Positions 1 through 8,085 of a DNA stretch of 39,189 bases are shown piece by piece (position 1 is the first letter of the stretch; every line of letters starts with the position of its first letter). Source of the stretch: Ruminiclostridium sp. (GTDB lineage: Bacteria > Bacillota > Clostridia > Oscillospirales > Ruminococcaceae); the NCBI GenBank assembly GCA_016282095.1, contig JAEEJW010000150.1, positions 1 to 39,189 on the forward strand. Direction: 5' to 3'. The position numbers were made by a program, and so were the translations under genes. The notes beneath the pieces are model-generated. The model ran no database searches. It worked only from the letters and a program-made list of their open reading frames with translations, and had not been told where the DNA came from.

Positions 1-1
1 C

Positions 2-454
2 ATCCTCGATGAGATCGGAAAGGCATTCTCTCACGTTGATGCTATGGCTCTTGTTGTGATGATACTCACATTCGTGTTCGGTTTCCTGCTGTATGCCGGA
101 ATGGCGGGTCTCGCAGGCGCGAGCGTCAGCAAAATGGAAGATCTCGCCCCCGCTATCCAGCCGCTTTCGATCATCGGTGTGCTTGGCTTTTACCTCGCTT
201 ACTTCCCTCAGGTAACAGGTGAGGAAAACACTTTGTCAATGGTAGCACGGTATCTTCCGATCTCTTCGCCGTTCATTCTTTCCTCGGACTTTATGCTCGG
301 AAAGATAGGACTGCCCGAGACCCTGATATCTATGGTGATAATGGTAGCCGCGGATATCGGCATAATGATGCTTGTTGCGAAAGTCTATGAGAACATCATA
401 GTACATACCGGCAGCAGACTCAAGATCGGCGATATGCTGAAAATGTCCAAGTAA
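2..454 (+). CDS. ABC-2 type transporter permease, C-terminal part
   Basis: The reading frame is open from the left edge, so only about the last 150 residues are visible; a Met at base 44 is probably internal. The visible part has four or more hydrophobic segments (GFLLYAGMAGLAGA, a segment around IIGVLGFYLAYFP, a segment around TLISMVIMVAADIGIMML) and ends in a basic cytoplasmic tail (SRLKIGDMLKMSK). The AGMAGLAGASVSKMED stretch followed by a loop with P-L-S is typical of ABC-2 permeases of the NatB/YhaP type. It would be the membrane subunit of an exporter whose ATPase lies off the window to the left. Family assignment is by pattern; the substrate is unknown. Confidence 0.7.
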   Translation: MLDEIGKAFSHVDAMALVVMILTFVFGFLLYAGMAGLAGASVSKMEDLAPAIQPLSIIGVLGFYLAYFPQVTGEENTLSMVARYLPISSPFILSSDFMLGKIGLPETLISMVIMVAADIGIMMLVAKVYENIIVHTGSRLKIGDMLKMSK

Positions 455-540
455 CGCCGGAGAGCACCCGGCCGCGGATCCGTATGTTACATCCGGAAAA
501 CGGCAGCAGATCTGCTTTAGGTAAAAATACACTATCAGCC

Positions 541-583
541 GCGCCCCTGACACTCTGCCGGGGGCGCTGTTTTGTGCTTTTTT
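541..583 (+). terminator. Rho-independent terminator of the ABC-2 permease gene
   Basis: A GCGCCCC arm (541-547) pairs with GGGGCGC (561-567) and is followed by a T-rich tail to 583. It lies 87 bp after the permease stop and before the Rrf2 promoter. Confidence 0.75.
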
Positions 584-604
584 GCTGAAAATTCGCTTTA
601 CCCC

Positions 605-634
605 TTGAAAATCATAGTAAACCTATGGTATAAT
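605..634 (+). promoter_or_regulatory. Sigma-A promoter of the Rrf2 operon
   Basis: TTGAAA at 605-610, an 18-bp spacer and TATAAT at 629-634. The start codon at 663 has a GGAGG ribosome site at 650-654. Confidence 0.8.
613..627. promoter_or_regulatory. Candidate operator between -35 and -10 of the Rrf2 promoter
   Basis: CATAG (613-617) and CTATG (623-627) form a perfect inverted repeat with a 5-bp spacer, wholly within the promoter spacer. A dimeric repressor bound here would block RNA polymerase. Rrf2 proteins commonly autoregulate, so self-repression is the obvious inference; it is not shown. Confidence 0.45.
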
Positions 635-662
635 AAAATACCGGAAAAAGGAGGATGAGGAA

Positions 663-1094
663 ATGAAAATCTCCACAAAAGGAAGATATGCACTCAGAAT
701 GCTGGTAGATATCTCGACGCATGAACCGGATACATTCATTTCGCTGAAAGAGATATCTGACCGTCAGAATATATCGAAGAAATACCTTGAACAGATAGTA
801 CCGCTGCTTACCAAAAACGGGATACTGCGCACCAACCGCGGCAACAAGGGCGGCTATGCCCTCGCGAAGGCTCCCGAGGAGATCTCGGTGGGTGAAGTGC
901 TCCGGGCTACGGAGGGCAGTCTTGCGCCGGTAGCCTGTCTTGAATACGAGACCAACGAATGTCCCCGTGCTGGCATCTGTGACACACTTTTCGTGTGGGA
1001 AGGGCTCCGGAAGGTCATTTCGGAATATCTTGACGGAATAACGATCGCAACGATAGCCAAAAAAGGCATAAGCGGCGGGGATTACTGCATCTGA
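663..1094 (+). CDS. Rrf2 family transcriptional regulator with three-cysteine cluster
   Basis: 143 residues, the usual Rrf2 length. The N-terminus MKISTKGRYALRML and the winged helix with NRGNKGGYALAK (residues 58-69) are hallmarks of IscR/CymR/NsrR proteins. Cys92, Cys100 and Cys106 lie where IscR and NsrR bind an Fe-S cluster (spacing C-x7-C-x5-C), so a redox or Fe-S sensing role is likely; CymR-type regulators lack this triad. It is the first gene of a short operon with a MaoC-like gene 12 bp downstream and has a candidate operator in its own promoter. Ribosome site and ATG are clear. The regulated genes and the exact subfamily cannot be told from sequence alone. Confidence 0.9.
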   Translation: MKISTKGRYALRMLVDISTHEPDTFISLKEISDRQNISKKYLEQIVPLLTKNGILRTNRGNKGGYALAKAPEEISVGEVLRATEGSLAPVACLEYETNECPRAGICDTLFVWEGLRKVISEYLDGITIATIAKKGISGGDYCI

Positions 1095-1106
1095 GAGGAA
1101 TAGGAA

Positions 1107-1541
1107 ATGTATCTTGAAGACATAATGATAGGCACGGAACTGGAAACAGAGAGTGTTGTGATCAACAAGGATGAAATGCTCGACTTTGCCCGGAAATACA
1201 ATCCTGTGAAGATACATACGGACGAGGAATACGCCAGGGGATCCCGTTTCGGCGGGCTGATCGCTGCGGGAATGATGTCGTTCCTGTCGGTATGGGCGCA
1301 GTATGTGCCTGCGGACTTTGCGGGCGATGAGCTTGTTGCGGGCAAATCCACGTCGGTGGAATGGCTGCGGCCGGTTTATGCCGGTGATACTCTGCGCGGC
1401 GTTGCCACGGTCACCGGGCTTGCGTTCCGTAACGAACATAACGGTATAATGACAATAAACATAGACGTATACAACCAGAATGATTTCAAAGTGCTGACAA
1501 GCGTTGTGGAATCCATAGTCAAGCGCAGACCGCGCGCCTGA
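1107..1541 (+). CDS. MaoC-like hot-dog fold dehydratase
   Basis: 144 residues, a single hot-dog domain. Residues 27-56 contain the family's hydratase motif in the form FARKYNP-x2-IHTD followed by FGGLIAAGM, with His37 and Asp39 as likely catalytic or structural residues. Most MaoC proteins of this branch have D-P where this one has N32-P33, so the usual first Asp of the (R)-hydratase pair is replaced by Asn. Family members hydrate trans-2-enoyl-CoA or related thioesters; the substrate here is unknown. It sits 12 bp after the Rrf2 gene and a few bases before the next small gene, so all three are probably co-transcribed. No other fatty-acid gene is nearby. Confidence 0.85.
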   Translation: MYLEDIMIGTELETESVVINKDEMLDFARKYNPVKIHTDEEYARGSRFGGLIAAGMMSFLSVWAQYVPADFAGDELVAGKSTSVEWLRPVYAGDTLRGVATVTGLAFRNEHNGIMTINIDVYNQNDFKVLTSVVESIVKRRPRA

Positions 1542-1555
1542 AAGAGGTGAAGAAA

Positions 1556-1834
1556 GTGGCCGACCGCGAACGGGAATACTACGATAAATTCACAAAGGAT
1601 ATTTTCGAAACGCTCAAAGCTATGAGCAGCAACGACGAGCGCCGCGAATTCATAGTCCAGACGTACGAGAATCTCTACGAAAAGCTGAAAGTGGCGGACA
1701 CCCCTGGCTCTGACAGGCCGCAGGCTCCTGCCGTTGATCTTGAAAAGCTCCGTGCCGATCTTGCACAGATCCGCGGTATCGGCGGCCAGCGACTTGACGA
1801 GATAATGGCTGTGATCGGGAAGCATTTGTCATAG
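1556..1834 (+). CDS. Small hypothetical protein with C-terminal helix-hairpin-helix-like motif
   Basis: About 92 residues, charged and largely helical (EREYYDKFTKDIFETL, EFIVQTYENLYEKL), then a proline-rich joint and a C-terminal segment IRGIGGQRLDEIMAVI that resembles a helix-hairpin-helix (G-I-G turn). I chose the GTG at 1556 because a GAGGTG ribosome site lies at 1545-1550 with good spacing; a GTG at 1547 would add three residues but has almost no ribosome site. It starts within 15 bp of the MaoC stop, as expected for the last gene of the Rrf2 operon. I do not recognise the family. An HhH motif would suggest nucleic-acid or protein contact, but this is inference. Confidence 0.7.
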   Translation: MADREREYYDKFTKDIFETLKAMSSNDERREFIVQTYENLYEKLKVADTPGSDRPQAPAVDLEKLRADLAQIRGIGGQRLDEIMAVIGKHLS

Positions 1835-1919
1835 TCGCTCCGCCGGGAACGAGAACAAGATGTTTCCGGTGTCAGCAGCCGGGAAAACTTTCAAACGCTG
1901 CACTGTTTATATGAAATAA

Positions 1920-1952
1920 ATCTGCTCCTTTTGTATGTCAAAAGGAGCAGAT
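1920..1952. terminator. Bidirectional terminator with CTGCTCC core
   Basis: Perfect 13-bp stem (1920-1932 with 1940-1952) and 7-nt loop, with T-rich tracts on both strands. It separates the Rrf2 operon from the convergent cellobiose epimerase gene. Related hairpins recur at 12345, 22930 and 29842. Confidence 0.85.
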
Positions 1953-1998
1953 ATTTTTATATTCAGCAAAAACAAGTCTGTACTTTGTAGTCGTCAAT

Positions 1999-2191
1999 AA
2001 AGGAGTACTCATGACCGGATCTGCAAGGCGAAGCGGTTAGTTTTAGGAGCCGGCCCTTTTTCAAAAGGGCTGGCCGCCGGAGGCAACTCAAGCGTAAGCG
2101 ACTTCTTGTTCCCGTTCTCAAGCGCAAGCGACTTCTTGTTCCCGTTCTCAAGCGCAAGCGACTTCTTGTTCCCGTTCTCAAGCGCAAGCGA
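1999..2191 (-). repeat. 3'-UTR repeat cassette A (after cellobiose 2-epimerase)
   Basis: Read on the minus strand from the epimerase stop at 2198, it contains 3.5 copies of a 30-bp tandem unit, then TTGCCTCCGGCGGCC, a hairpin (GCCCTTTT 2053-2060 with AAAAGGGC 2063-2070), CGCTTCGCCTTGCAG and AGTACTCCTTT; the terminator at 1920-1952 follows. The same order of parts occurs after ricT and ypeB. No convincing gene lies in this interval; a repeat-encoded reading frame of RLRTGTRS units is an artefact. Confidence 0.8.
2087..2191. repeat. 30-bp tandem repeat, 3.5 units
   Basis: Units at 2087-2116, 2117-2146 and 2147-2176 differ at one base (T or C in the CTCAAGCG-T/C-AAGCG part); a partial unit runs to about 2191, ending six bases from the epimerase stop codon. 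Confidence 0.9.
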
Positions 2192-2197
2192 TTCTTT

Positions 2198-3361
2198 TCA
2201 CGCTCTCTTCATTATCTCCAGACACATTCTCCCGTTATGATACGGGCACTTCCACGGGTCAACGGTAGGCTTGGCGGGGTCGGGACGTCCGTCCTCGAGT
2301 ATCTGAGAGTACCACTCGCCGCCCTCGCGCCTGTCGATGAACTCGGCCTTGACGTTCTCCCAGAGAGCCGCGGCGATGTCGGCATAGCGACGGTCACCGT
2401 ATTTCTGCCAGCCGTTCGTGAAGCCCACGATGCCTTCGGCCTGCATCCACCAGATATGCATATGGCTTATTTTGTCGTTCTCGCGCTCGTTTATCATGGC
2501 GCCGTTCTCAATGGCTATGTCAGCGATATTCCTGACTATCGGTTCATTCATCTCCCTGACTTTCGCGGTAAGTTCATCGTCGCCGATGACTTCACAGGCG
2601 CGGTCGAGCAGCCATGTAGCCTCAATGTCATGGCCGTAGGAGTGTATATCGCCGATAACATTCAGCTCGCGGTCAAAGAATACCAGCAGGCGATGTTCTG
2701 GCTCATAGTATATCTTGTCAAGGAAAAGTCCTATCTGGAATTTCAGTCTGTTGAGCACTCTGTCATCGCCGCAGACGCGGTACAGCTCGGTGTAAGCCTC
2801 AACAAGATGCAGGGTAGTGTTCATGGTCTTGTCTGCCATTAGGCCGTTCTCGGAGAGCGCGTCGTTAGGTATCAGCTTCCAGTCCGCAGACATGGCTTCG
2901 AGATATGCCACATCGTCGGTGCAGTTCTTCTCCACAGTCTCGAACAGCTCCAGTGCGAGCTTCAGGGCATCGCTGTCCTTAGACGCATCATAGTAGCTGG
3001 CAAGTGCGTAGATGAAAAACGCCTGGCAATAGGTGTGCTTCATGCTGTCGCTTACGGAGCCGTCGGCGTTCATCATCCAGTACACGCCGCCGTTCACCGG
3101 ATCAACGCAGTATTTTTTCATGAACTCGTAGCAGTGACGCGCATTGTCAAGGCACTGCGGGTCTCCGAGTACAAGATAGCAGTTCGAATAGAACCACAGT
3201 ATGCGTGAGTGCAGAATAACACCTTTCTCCGCCTTTTTATCGAGCTTCAGGTCATGATCCATGAAGCCGTAGAAGCCGCCGTTCTCATCGTCGCGCAGGC
3301 TGTTCCAGAACGGAATGAGGTGTTCGGTGAGCTCTTTTCTTACTTCACTTACGATTGGCAT
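2198..3361 (-). CDS. Cellobiose 2-epimerase (AGE family)
   Basis: 387 residues, the length of the characterised Ruminococcus albus enzyme (about 389), which it resembles from end to end as I recall that sequence. It would interconvert cellobiose and 4-O-beta-glucosyl-mannose (EC 5.1.3.11), an (alpha/alpha)6-barrel cytoplasmic step in beta-mannan and cellulose oligosaccharide use. Visible signature parts are GVILHSRILWFYSN (Arg53), TLHLVEAYTELY (His185), GDIHSYGHDIEATWL (His240, His244) and WKCPYHNGRMCLE (His375); Arg53, His185, His244 and His375 correspond to the known catalytic set (R. albus Arg52, His184, His243, His374). ATG at 3361 has a GAAAGGAAC ribosome site. It lies 58 bp after secA, with a stem-loop between them, and no mannoside phosphorylase or sugar transporter is adjacent. 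Confidence 0.93.
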   Translation of the reverse strand: MPIVSEVRKELTEHLIPFWNSLRDDENGGFYGFMDHDLKLDKKAEKGVILHSRILWFYSNCYLVLGDPQCLDNARHCYEFMKKYCVDPVNGGVYWMMNADGSVSDSMKHTYCQAFFIYALASYYDASKDSDALKLALELFETVEKNCTDDVAYLEAMSADWKLIPNDALSENGLMADKTMNTTLHLVEAYTELYRVCGDDRVLNRLKFQIGLFLDKIYYEPEHRLLVFFDRELNVIGDIHSYGHDIEATWLLDRACEVIGDDELTAKVREMNEPIVRNIADIAIENGAMINERENDKISHMHIWWMQAEGIVGFTNGWQKYGDRRYADIAAALWENVKAEFIDRREGGEWYSQILEDGRPDPAKPTVDPWKCPYHNGRMCLEIMKRA

Positions 3362-3384
3362 GATATCTTGTTCCTTTCATTCAA

Positions 3385-3415
3385 ATATCCTCCCCCGGGA
3401 TAAGGGGGAGGATAT
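3385..3415 (-). terminator. Stem-loop between secA and the epimerase gene
   Basis: A perfect 12-bp stem (ATATCCTCCCCC 3385-3396 with 3404-3415) and a 7-nt loop. On the minus strand only a short T stretch follows, so it may be a weak terminator/attenuator or an mRNA-stabilising element at the secA 3' end. Confidence 0.5.
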
Positions 3416-3419
3416 ATTA

Positions 3420-6116
3420 TTATTCCTGCTTATTATCGGCGGCCGGAGCGGCAGGCATCTTCTTCGGAGGCTTTTTGGGGGTCGTTCTCCTGTAAGTGCC
3501 CTGCGGCATATCGGGACGCATTACCTGTACGCGCTTCGGAGGCTGTCTGTTCGGAGCGATCCTGAACGTGAGTATAGCGCGGGCTGTATCCTCGCGGATA
3601 GCGGCTATCATCTCGTCGAACATTGCGAAGCCCTCGAATCTGTACTCGACAACGGGGTCCTTCTGACCCATGGAGCGCAGGTAGATGCCGCGTTTCAGCT
3701 CGTCCATTGCGTCGATGTGATCCATCCACTTCTCGTCTACATTACGGAGCAGGATAACACGCTCGATCTCACGCATTATCTCCGAGCCGTATTCCGCTTC
3801 CTTGGCGGCATATATCGTTTCTGCGCGTTCGGTGAGCATTTCGGTGACATCGGACTTCTTGATCGTATTGAGCTCGTCCACCGTGTATGTGAGGTCGTCA
3901 GGCATTGTAAGAACGCCTGCATAATGCTCGCGCAGACCCGTGAGGTTCCAGTTGTCCGGGATGTCGCCCTGACAGAACATATCCACGTTCTCCTTGATGC
4001 TGTCCGTTATCATACCCTTGATGCTGTCGCTGATATCATCACCGTCAAGCACCTTGGCGCGCTGGGAATATATAGTCATTCTCTGCTGTGACATAACGTC
4101 ATCGAAGTCAAGGACGTTCTTTCTTATCGAGTAGTTCCTGCCCTCGATCTTGCGCTGGGAGGACTCGATAGTCTTTGTGAGCAGGCCGTTTTCTATCGGC
4201 ATATCCTCGTCGATCTTTAGGGTCTCCATTACAGCCTGAACGCGTTCGCCGCCGAACAGTCTCATAAGGTCGTCCTCGAGGGATACGAAGAAGCAGCTCT
4301 CGCCGGGGTCACCCTGACGGCCCGCACGACCGCGGAGCTGGTTGTCTATACGTCTGGACTCATGGCGCTCGGTACCGAGAATGAACAGGCCGCCCGCCTT
4401 GCGTACTTCCTCCGCCTCGGGAGCTATCTGCTTCTTGTACTTCTCGTTGAGCTCCATGTAGAGCTTTCTGGCTGCGAGGATCTCCTCGTCGTCGGTCTCC
4501 GCAAAGCCCGTAGCCTCGTTGATGAGCTCGTCGGGGATATCCTTGCGGCGCATTTCCGCCTTTGCGAGGTATTCGGCGTTACCGCCGAGCATGATATCGG
4601 TACCGCGGCCCGCCATGTTGGTGGCGATCGTTACGGCGCCCTTCTTGCCCGCCTGAGCGACGATCTCGGCCTCACGCTCGTGGTTCTTCGCGTTGAGGAC
4701 TTCGTGCTGGATGCCCGTCTTTTTGAGCATCTTCGAGAGGACCTCGGACTTTTCTATGGAGATAGTACCCACGAGAACGGGCTGGCCCTTCGCGTGGCAT
4801 TCTTTTATCTGCTCGATCGCGGCAACGAACTTGCCGTGCTCGTTCTTATAAACCTGATCCTGTCTGTCGATACGGATAACGGGCTTGTTGGTCGGGATCT
4901 CGATGACGTCGAGGCTGTAGATGCCCCTGAACTCGTTCTCCTCGGTCATAGCTGTACCCGTCATGCCCGAGAGCTTGCTGTACAGACGGAAGAAGTTCTG
5001 GAATGTGATAGTCGCGAGGGTCTTGCTCTCGTGCTTTACCTTTACGCCTTCCTTCGCTTCGATAGCCTGATGCAGGCCTTCGTTGAAGCGGCGTCCGAAC
5101 ATCAGACGGCCCGTGAACTCGTCGACGATGACGATCTCGCCGTCCTTGACGACGTACTCGATATCGAGGTGCATACAGCCGTGCGCCTTGATGGCCTGAT
5201 TGACATGGTGGAGTATGGTGAGGTTGTCTGGATCCATGAGGTTATCTACGCCGAAAAACTTTTCGGCCTTCTTGACGCCGTTGGGCAGCAGGGTAGCGGT
5301 CTTTGCCTTCTCGTCGATGATGTAGTCGGCAGTGTAGTCATCCTGCTCTTCCTTTGCGTCCACCTCAACGACCTTGACATAAGTCATTGTCCGTGCCAGC
5401 TTGTCAGCCCTTTCATAAAGGTCGGTGGGCTTGTCGCCGCGGCCGGAGATGATAAGAGGGGTTCTCGCTTCATCTATGAGTATGGAGTCCACCTCGTCGA
5501 CTATGGCGAAGTTCATTTCACGCTGCACCTTGTCGGCCTTGCGTATGCACATATTGTCACGGAGATAGTCGAAACCGTATTCGTTATTGGTGCCGTAGGT
5601 TACATCGCAGGCGTAGGCTTCACGGCGCTGGTCGTTCTCCTTGTCGTGTATGATGAGGCCGACTGTGAGCCCGAGGAAACGGTGAACGCGGCCGATCAGT
5701 TCACTGTCGCGCTTTGCGAGGTAGTCGTTGACTGTAACGACATGAACGCCTTTGCCGGTCAGTGCGTTGAGGTATGAGGGCAGAGCAGCGACGTAGGTCT
5801 TACCTTCACCGGTCTTCATCTCGGCGATACGGCCCTGATGAAGCACGATGCCGCCTATTATCTGTACGGGGTAAGGCTTGATGCCGATAACGCGCCACAT
5901 GGCTTCTCTGCAAACCGCAAATGCATCCGGCAGGATATCGTCGAGAGTCTCGCCGTTTGCGAGGCGCTCCTTCAGCACTGCGGTCTGACCCTGAAGCTCT
6001 TTGTCCGTCATAGCCTGATACATAGGCTCACGGTCGAGGACGGCCTGCTTTGTCCCTTCTATTCGTTTTAATTCCTTTTCGGAGTATGTGCCGAAAAGCT
6101 TGCTGAAAAGGCCCAT
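3420..6116 (-). CDS. secA: Preprotein translocase subunit SecA
   Basis: 898 residues, normal for a Gram-positive SecA. It is the ATPase motor of the Sec pathway, driving unfolded preproteins through SecYEG. Visible parts: N-terminal MGLFSKLFG, Walker A MKTGEGKT (100-107), the preprotein cross-linking region with [13 protein letters not shown], Walker [17 protein letters not shown] (207-222), NBD2 motifs ([37 protein letters not shown]) and the helical scaffold with [17 protein letters not shown]. The C-terminus is a Pro/Lys/Ala-rich tail ([18 protein letters not shown]) without the Cys-rich zinc SEC-C motif, so SecB-type binding is not expected. It has its own consensus promoter at 6156-6184. 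The secreted proteins in this window depend on it. Confidence 0.98.
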   Translation of the reverse strand: MGLFSKLFGTYSEKELKRIEGTKQAVLDREPMYQAMTDKELQGQTAVLKERLANGETLDDILPDAFAVCREAMWRVIGIKPYPVQIIGGIVLHQGRIAEMKTGEGKTYVAALPSYLNALTGKGVHVVTVNDYLAKRDSELIGRVHRFLGLTVGLIIHDKENDQRREAYACDVTYGTNNEYGFDYLRDNMCIRKADKVQREMNFAIVDEVDSILIDEARTPLIISGRGDKPTDLYERADKLARTMTYVKVVEVDAKEEQDDYTADYIIDEKAKTATLLPNGVKKAEKFFGVDNLMDPDNLTILHHVNQAIKAHGCMHLDIEYVVKDGEIVIVDEFTGRLMFGRRFNEGLHQAIEAKEGVKVKHESKTLATITFQNFFRLYSKLSGMTGTAMTEENEFRGIYSLDVIEIPTNKPVIRIDRQDQVYKNEHGKFVAAIEQIKECHAKGQPVLVGTISIEKSEVLSKMLKKTGIQHEVLNAKNHEREAEIVAQAGKKGAVTIATNMAGRGTDIMLGGNAEYLAKAEMRRKDIPDELINEATGFAETDDEEILAARKLYMELNEKYKKQIAPEAEEVRKAGGLFILGTERHESRRIDNQLRGRAGRQGDPGESCFFVSLEDDLMRLFGGERVQAVMETLKIDEDMPIENGLLTKTIESSQRKIEGRNYSIRKNVLDFDDVMSQQRMTIYSQRAKVLDGDDISDSIKGMITDSIKENVDMFCQGDIPDNWNLTGLREHYAGVLTMPDDLTYTVDELNTIKKSDVTEMLTERAETIYAAKEAEYGSEIMREIERVILLRNVDEKWMDHIDAMDELKRGIYLRSMGQKDPVVEYRFEGFAMFDEMIAAIREDTARAILTFRIAPNRQPPKRVQVMRPDMPQGTYRRTTPKKPPKKMPAAPAADNKQE

Positions 6117-6155
6117 TTGATTATCTCCTTTTGCTTTTTACAGATATACCAATTT

Positions 6156-6184
6156 ATTATACAATATTTTTCCCGTTTTGTCAA
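6156..6184 (-). promoter_or_regulatory. Consensus sigma-A promoter of secA
   Basis: On the minus strand TTGACA (6179-6184), 17 bp, TATAAT (6156-6161). The -35 box overlaps the stop codon of the upstream MATE gene. Leader to the secA ATG is about 35 nt with a GGAG ribosome site. Confidence 0.9.
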
Positions 6185-7575
6185 CTTTTATTTAACGCAG
6201 GTTCTCCGATCGGTTTTTCCAGCTTTTTCATCGCTGCGAACTCGCCAAACGCCATAAGAAGTGTGATGACCGTTGTGAGAACATCGGCAACGGGGCCTGC
6301 ATAAACGACACCCTGTATGCCGTAGAACAGCGGCAGTATAAGCACCAGCGGTATGAAGAAGATTATCTGCCTGGTCAGGGAGAGGATTATACCTTTTATC
6401 GGTTTGCCGATAGATGTGAAAAATACCGATGTCACGGGCTGTAAGCTAACCAGCGGCACGAAGAGCAGGAATACCCGGAAGAAGAATTCTCCGAACTCGA
6501 AATACTGCTCTGTGCCTTCGCCGAAGAGCGAAAGAATCTGACGCGGCATTATCTGGAAGAAAATGAACGCCACGAATGCCACAGCCATGCTTGCCGCCGA
6601 TGCCAGCAGGAAAGCTTTTCTGACGCGCGGGTACAGTTTTGCGCCGTAATTGAAACTCTCAATGGGCTGACTGCCTTGTGCGAGACCTATGGAGAACGAG
6701 AAAACTATCTGGTTGACCTTCATTATTATGCCCGCGCAGGCCAGTGTCACGGTGCTGCCGTACTCGGACATATCGCCGTAGTCGCGTAGCTGTGTGTTCA
6801 CGACTATCTGTACTGCCATTATCGCTATCTGATTGAAGAATGAGGCGAGGCCTATCGAGATCATGGTCAGGACGTGCTTCGATGGCAGGAAGTGCTTCTT
6901 TTTCAGCTCCGCTGTGCGGAATCGGAAGAACACATACCACAGAACTATGGCTGCGGAGATTATCTGTCCTATTATGGTCGCAGCGGCCGCTCCGCCCATT
7001 CCCCAGCCGAATCCGAATACAAACAGCGCGTCGAGCACCGTGTTTATCACAGCGCCGATTATGCTGCACAGCATGGTCATTCCTGGGCTGCCGTCGGCGC
7101 GCATCAGATGTCCGCCTCCCGCGGTCAGCAGCAGGAACGGGAAACCGAAGGCCGTTATGCTCACATATTCCTGCGCGTAAGGCATAATGTCGCTGTTTGC
7201 GCCGAACAGTATGAGCATGGGATCAAGGAATATAAGCGTTACCGCGGCGAGCACTATGCCGCAGCCTGTCAGCATGGTCACAGCGCCTCCGATGAAGTAG
7301 GGCGCCTTATCCTTCTCGCCTCTGCCCAGCGAGAGATTGTAGCAGCTTGCGCCGCCTACGCCGAACAGCAGCGCCAGCGACATACAGAGAGTTGTCAGCG
7401 GGAAGGCTATATTCGTGGCGGCGTTGCCGTCGGCGCCTACCGCGTGCCCGATGAAGAGCTGATCGACTATATTGTACAACGCACCCACGAGCATCGCGAT
7501 TATGCTCGGAATGGCAAATTTCAGCATCAGCCGTCCGACGGGCTCGGTGCCGAGGGGATTGGTTTCTTTTTCCAT
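6181..7575 (-). CDS. MATE family efflux transporter
   Basis: 464 residues with about twelve hydrophobic segments in two homologous halves. The N-terminal part (GRLMLKFAIPSIIAMLVGALYNIVDQLFIGH) is the classic MATE start, as in MepA/NorM-type drug:cation antiporters. The second half has the matching FALFGE-like and PVTSVFFTSIGKP segments. It should export cationic compounds using an H+ or Na+ gradient; the substrate is unknown. It is monocistronic, with a consensus promoter at 7632-7660, and its stop codon overlaps the -35 box of secA. ATG at 7575 is preceded by an AAGGAAGAT ribosome site. Confidence 0.95.
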   Translation of the reverse strand: MEKETNPLGTEPVGRLMLKFAIPSIIAMLVGALYNIVDQLFIGHAVGADGNAATNIAFPLTTLCMSLALLFGVGGASCYNLSLGRGEKDKAPYFIGGAVTMLTGCGIVLAAVTLIFLDPMLILFGANSDIMPYAQEYVSITAFGFPFLLLTAGGGHLMRADGSPGMTMLCSIIGAVINTVLDALFVFGFGWGMGGAAAATIIGQIISAAIVLWYVFFRFRTAELKKKHFLPSKHVLTMISIGLASFFNQIAIMAVQIVVNTQLRDYGDMSEYGSTVTLACAGIIMKVNQIVFSFSIGLAQGSQPIESFNYGAKLYPRVRKAFLLASAASMAVAFVAFIFFQIMPRQILSLFGEGTEQYFEFGEFFFRVFLLFVPLVSLQPVTSVFFTSIGKPIKGIILSLTRQIIFFIPLVLILPLFYGIQGVVYAGPVADVLTTVITLLMAFGEFAAMKKLEKPIGEPALNKS

Positions 7576-7631
7576 TTCTTATCTTCCTTTTGTTCTCTTT
7601 TCACATTTCTTACTATAATAAAGTATATAGA

Positions 7632-7660
7632 ATTATACCATTCCCGGGGCACTATGTCAA
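7632..7660 (-). promoter_or_regulatory. Consensus sigma-A promoter of the MATE gene
   Basis: On the minus strand TTGACA (7655-7660), 17-bp spacer, TATAAT (7632-7637). The spacer contains the palindrome CCCGGG. It is divergent from the darA promoter 28 bp away. Confidence 0.88.
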
Positions 7661-7688
7661 GGAATCGCAGGCTTTTTTTCGATTTTTC

Positions 7689-7717
7689 TTTACAATTTGG
7701 GTAAATTGTGATATAAT
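7689..7717 (+). promoter_or_regulatory. Sigma-A promoter of darA-holB-ricT
   Basis: TTTACA (7689-7694), 17-bp spacer, TATAAT (7712-7717), 41 bp before the darA ATG, which has an AAAGGA ribosome site. Confidence 0.85.
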
Positions 7718-7758
7718 AAACTACATATCAAACTTTTCTTCGGTGAAAGGAAATAAAG

Positions 7759-8085
7759 ATGAAGCTGATATTCGCGATAGTCAATAACGACGACTCTCAT
7801 AATGTGGCCACAGCACTGACGCAGGGCGGCTTCTCCGCCACGAAACTGGCGTCTACGGGCGGATTTCTTATGGCAGGCAACACTACGTTCATGATATGCT
7901 GTGACAATTCCTCGGTGGACAGCGCCATCGCTGTAATAGCCCAGAATTCCCGCAAACGCAAGCAGTATGTTCCCAACGCCGCCTCCTATGCCGCGAACGA
8001 GACTCCCGTGAGCTACCCGGTAGAGGTGAGCGTCGGCGGTGCGACTGTGTTTGTTACCGATATAGAGAGATTTGAAAAGCTGTAA
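7759..8085 (+). CDS. darA: Cyclic-di-AMP receptor DarA/PstA (PII-like)
   Basis: 108 residues, the normal length. The sequence has the DarA core: MKLIFAIVNNDDS at the start, FSATKLASTGGFLMAGNTTFMI (residues 25-46, nucleotide-binding T-loop region with G-N-T-T) and a C-terminal SVGGATVFVTDIERFEKL. DarA trimers bind cyclic-di-AMP, the second messenger for turgor and cell-wall homeostasis; the downstream target is not established in most species. It is the first gene of the darA-holB-ricT run and its stop overlaps the holB start by one base. The order darA-ricT-holB-like is common in Firmicutes, near tmk in Bacillus; no tmk is seen here. Confidence 0.95.
   Translation: MKLIFAIVNNDDSHNVATALTQGGFSATKLASTGGFLMAGNTTFMICCDNSSVDSAIAVIAQNSRKRKQYVPNAASYAANETPVSYPVEVSVGGATVFVTDIERFEKL

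Noticed and set aside
1963-2187. Minus-strand frame of 74 codons made of RLRTGTRS repeats
   Set aside because: It is the 30-bp tandem repeat read in frame, overlaps the 3'-UTR cassette and has no ribosome site.
2087-2191. CRISPR array
   Set aside because: The 30-bp units are directly contiguous with no unique spacers and no cas genes are near.
4362-5777. Plus-strand open frame of 471 codons inside secA
   Set aside because: Antisense shadow of a clear secA gene; composition is Leu/Val/Asp-biased with no family motif.
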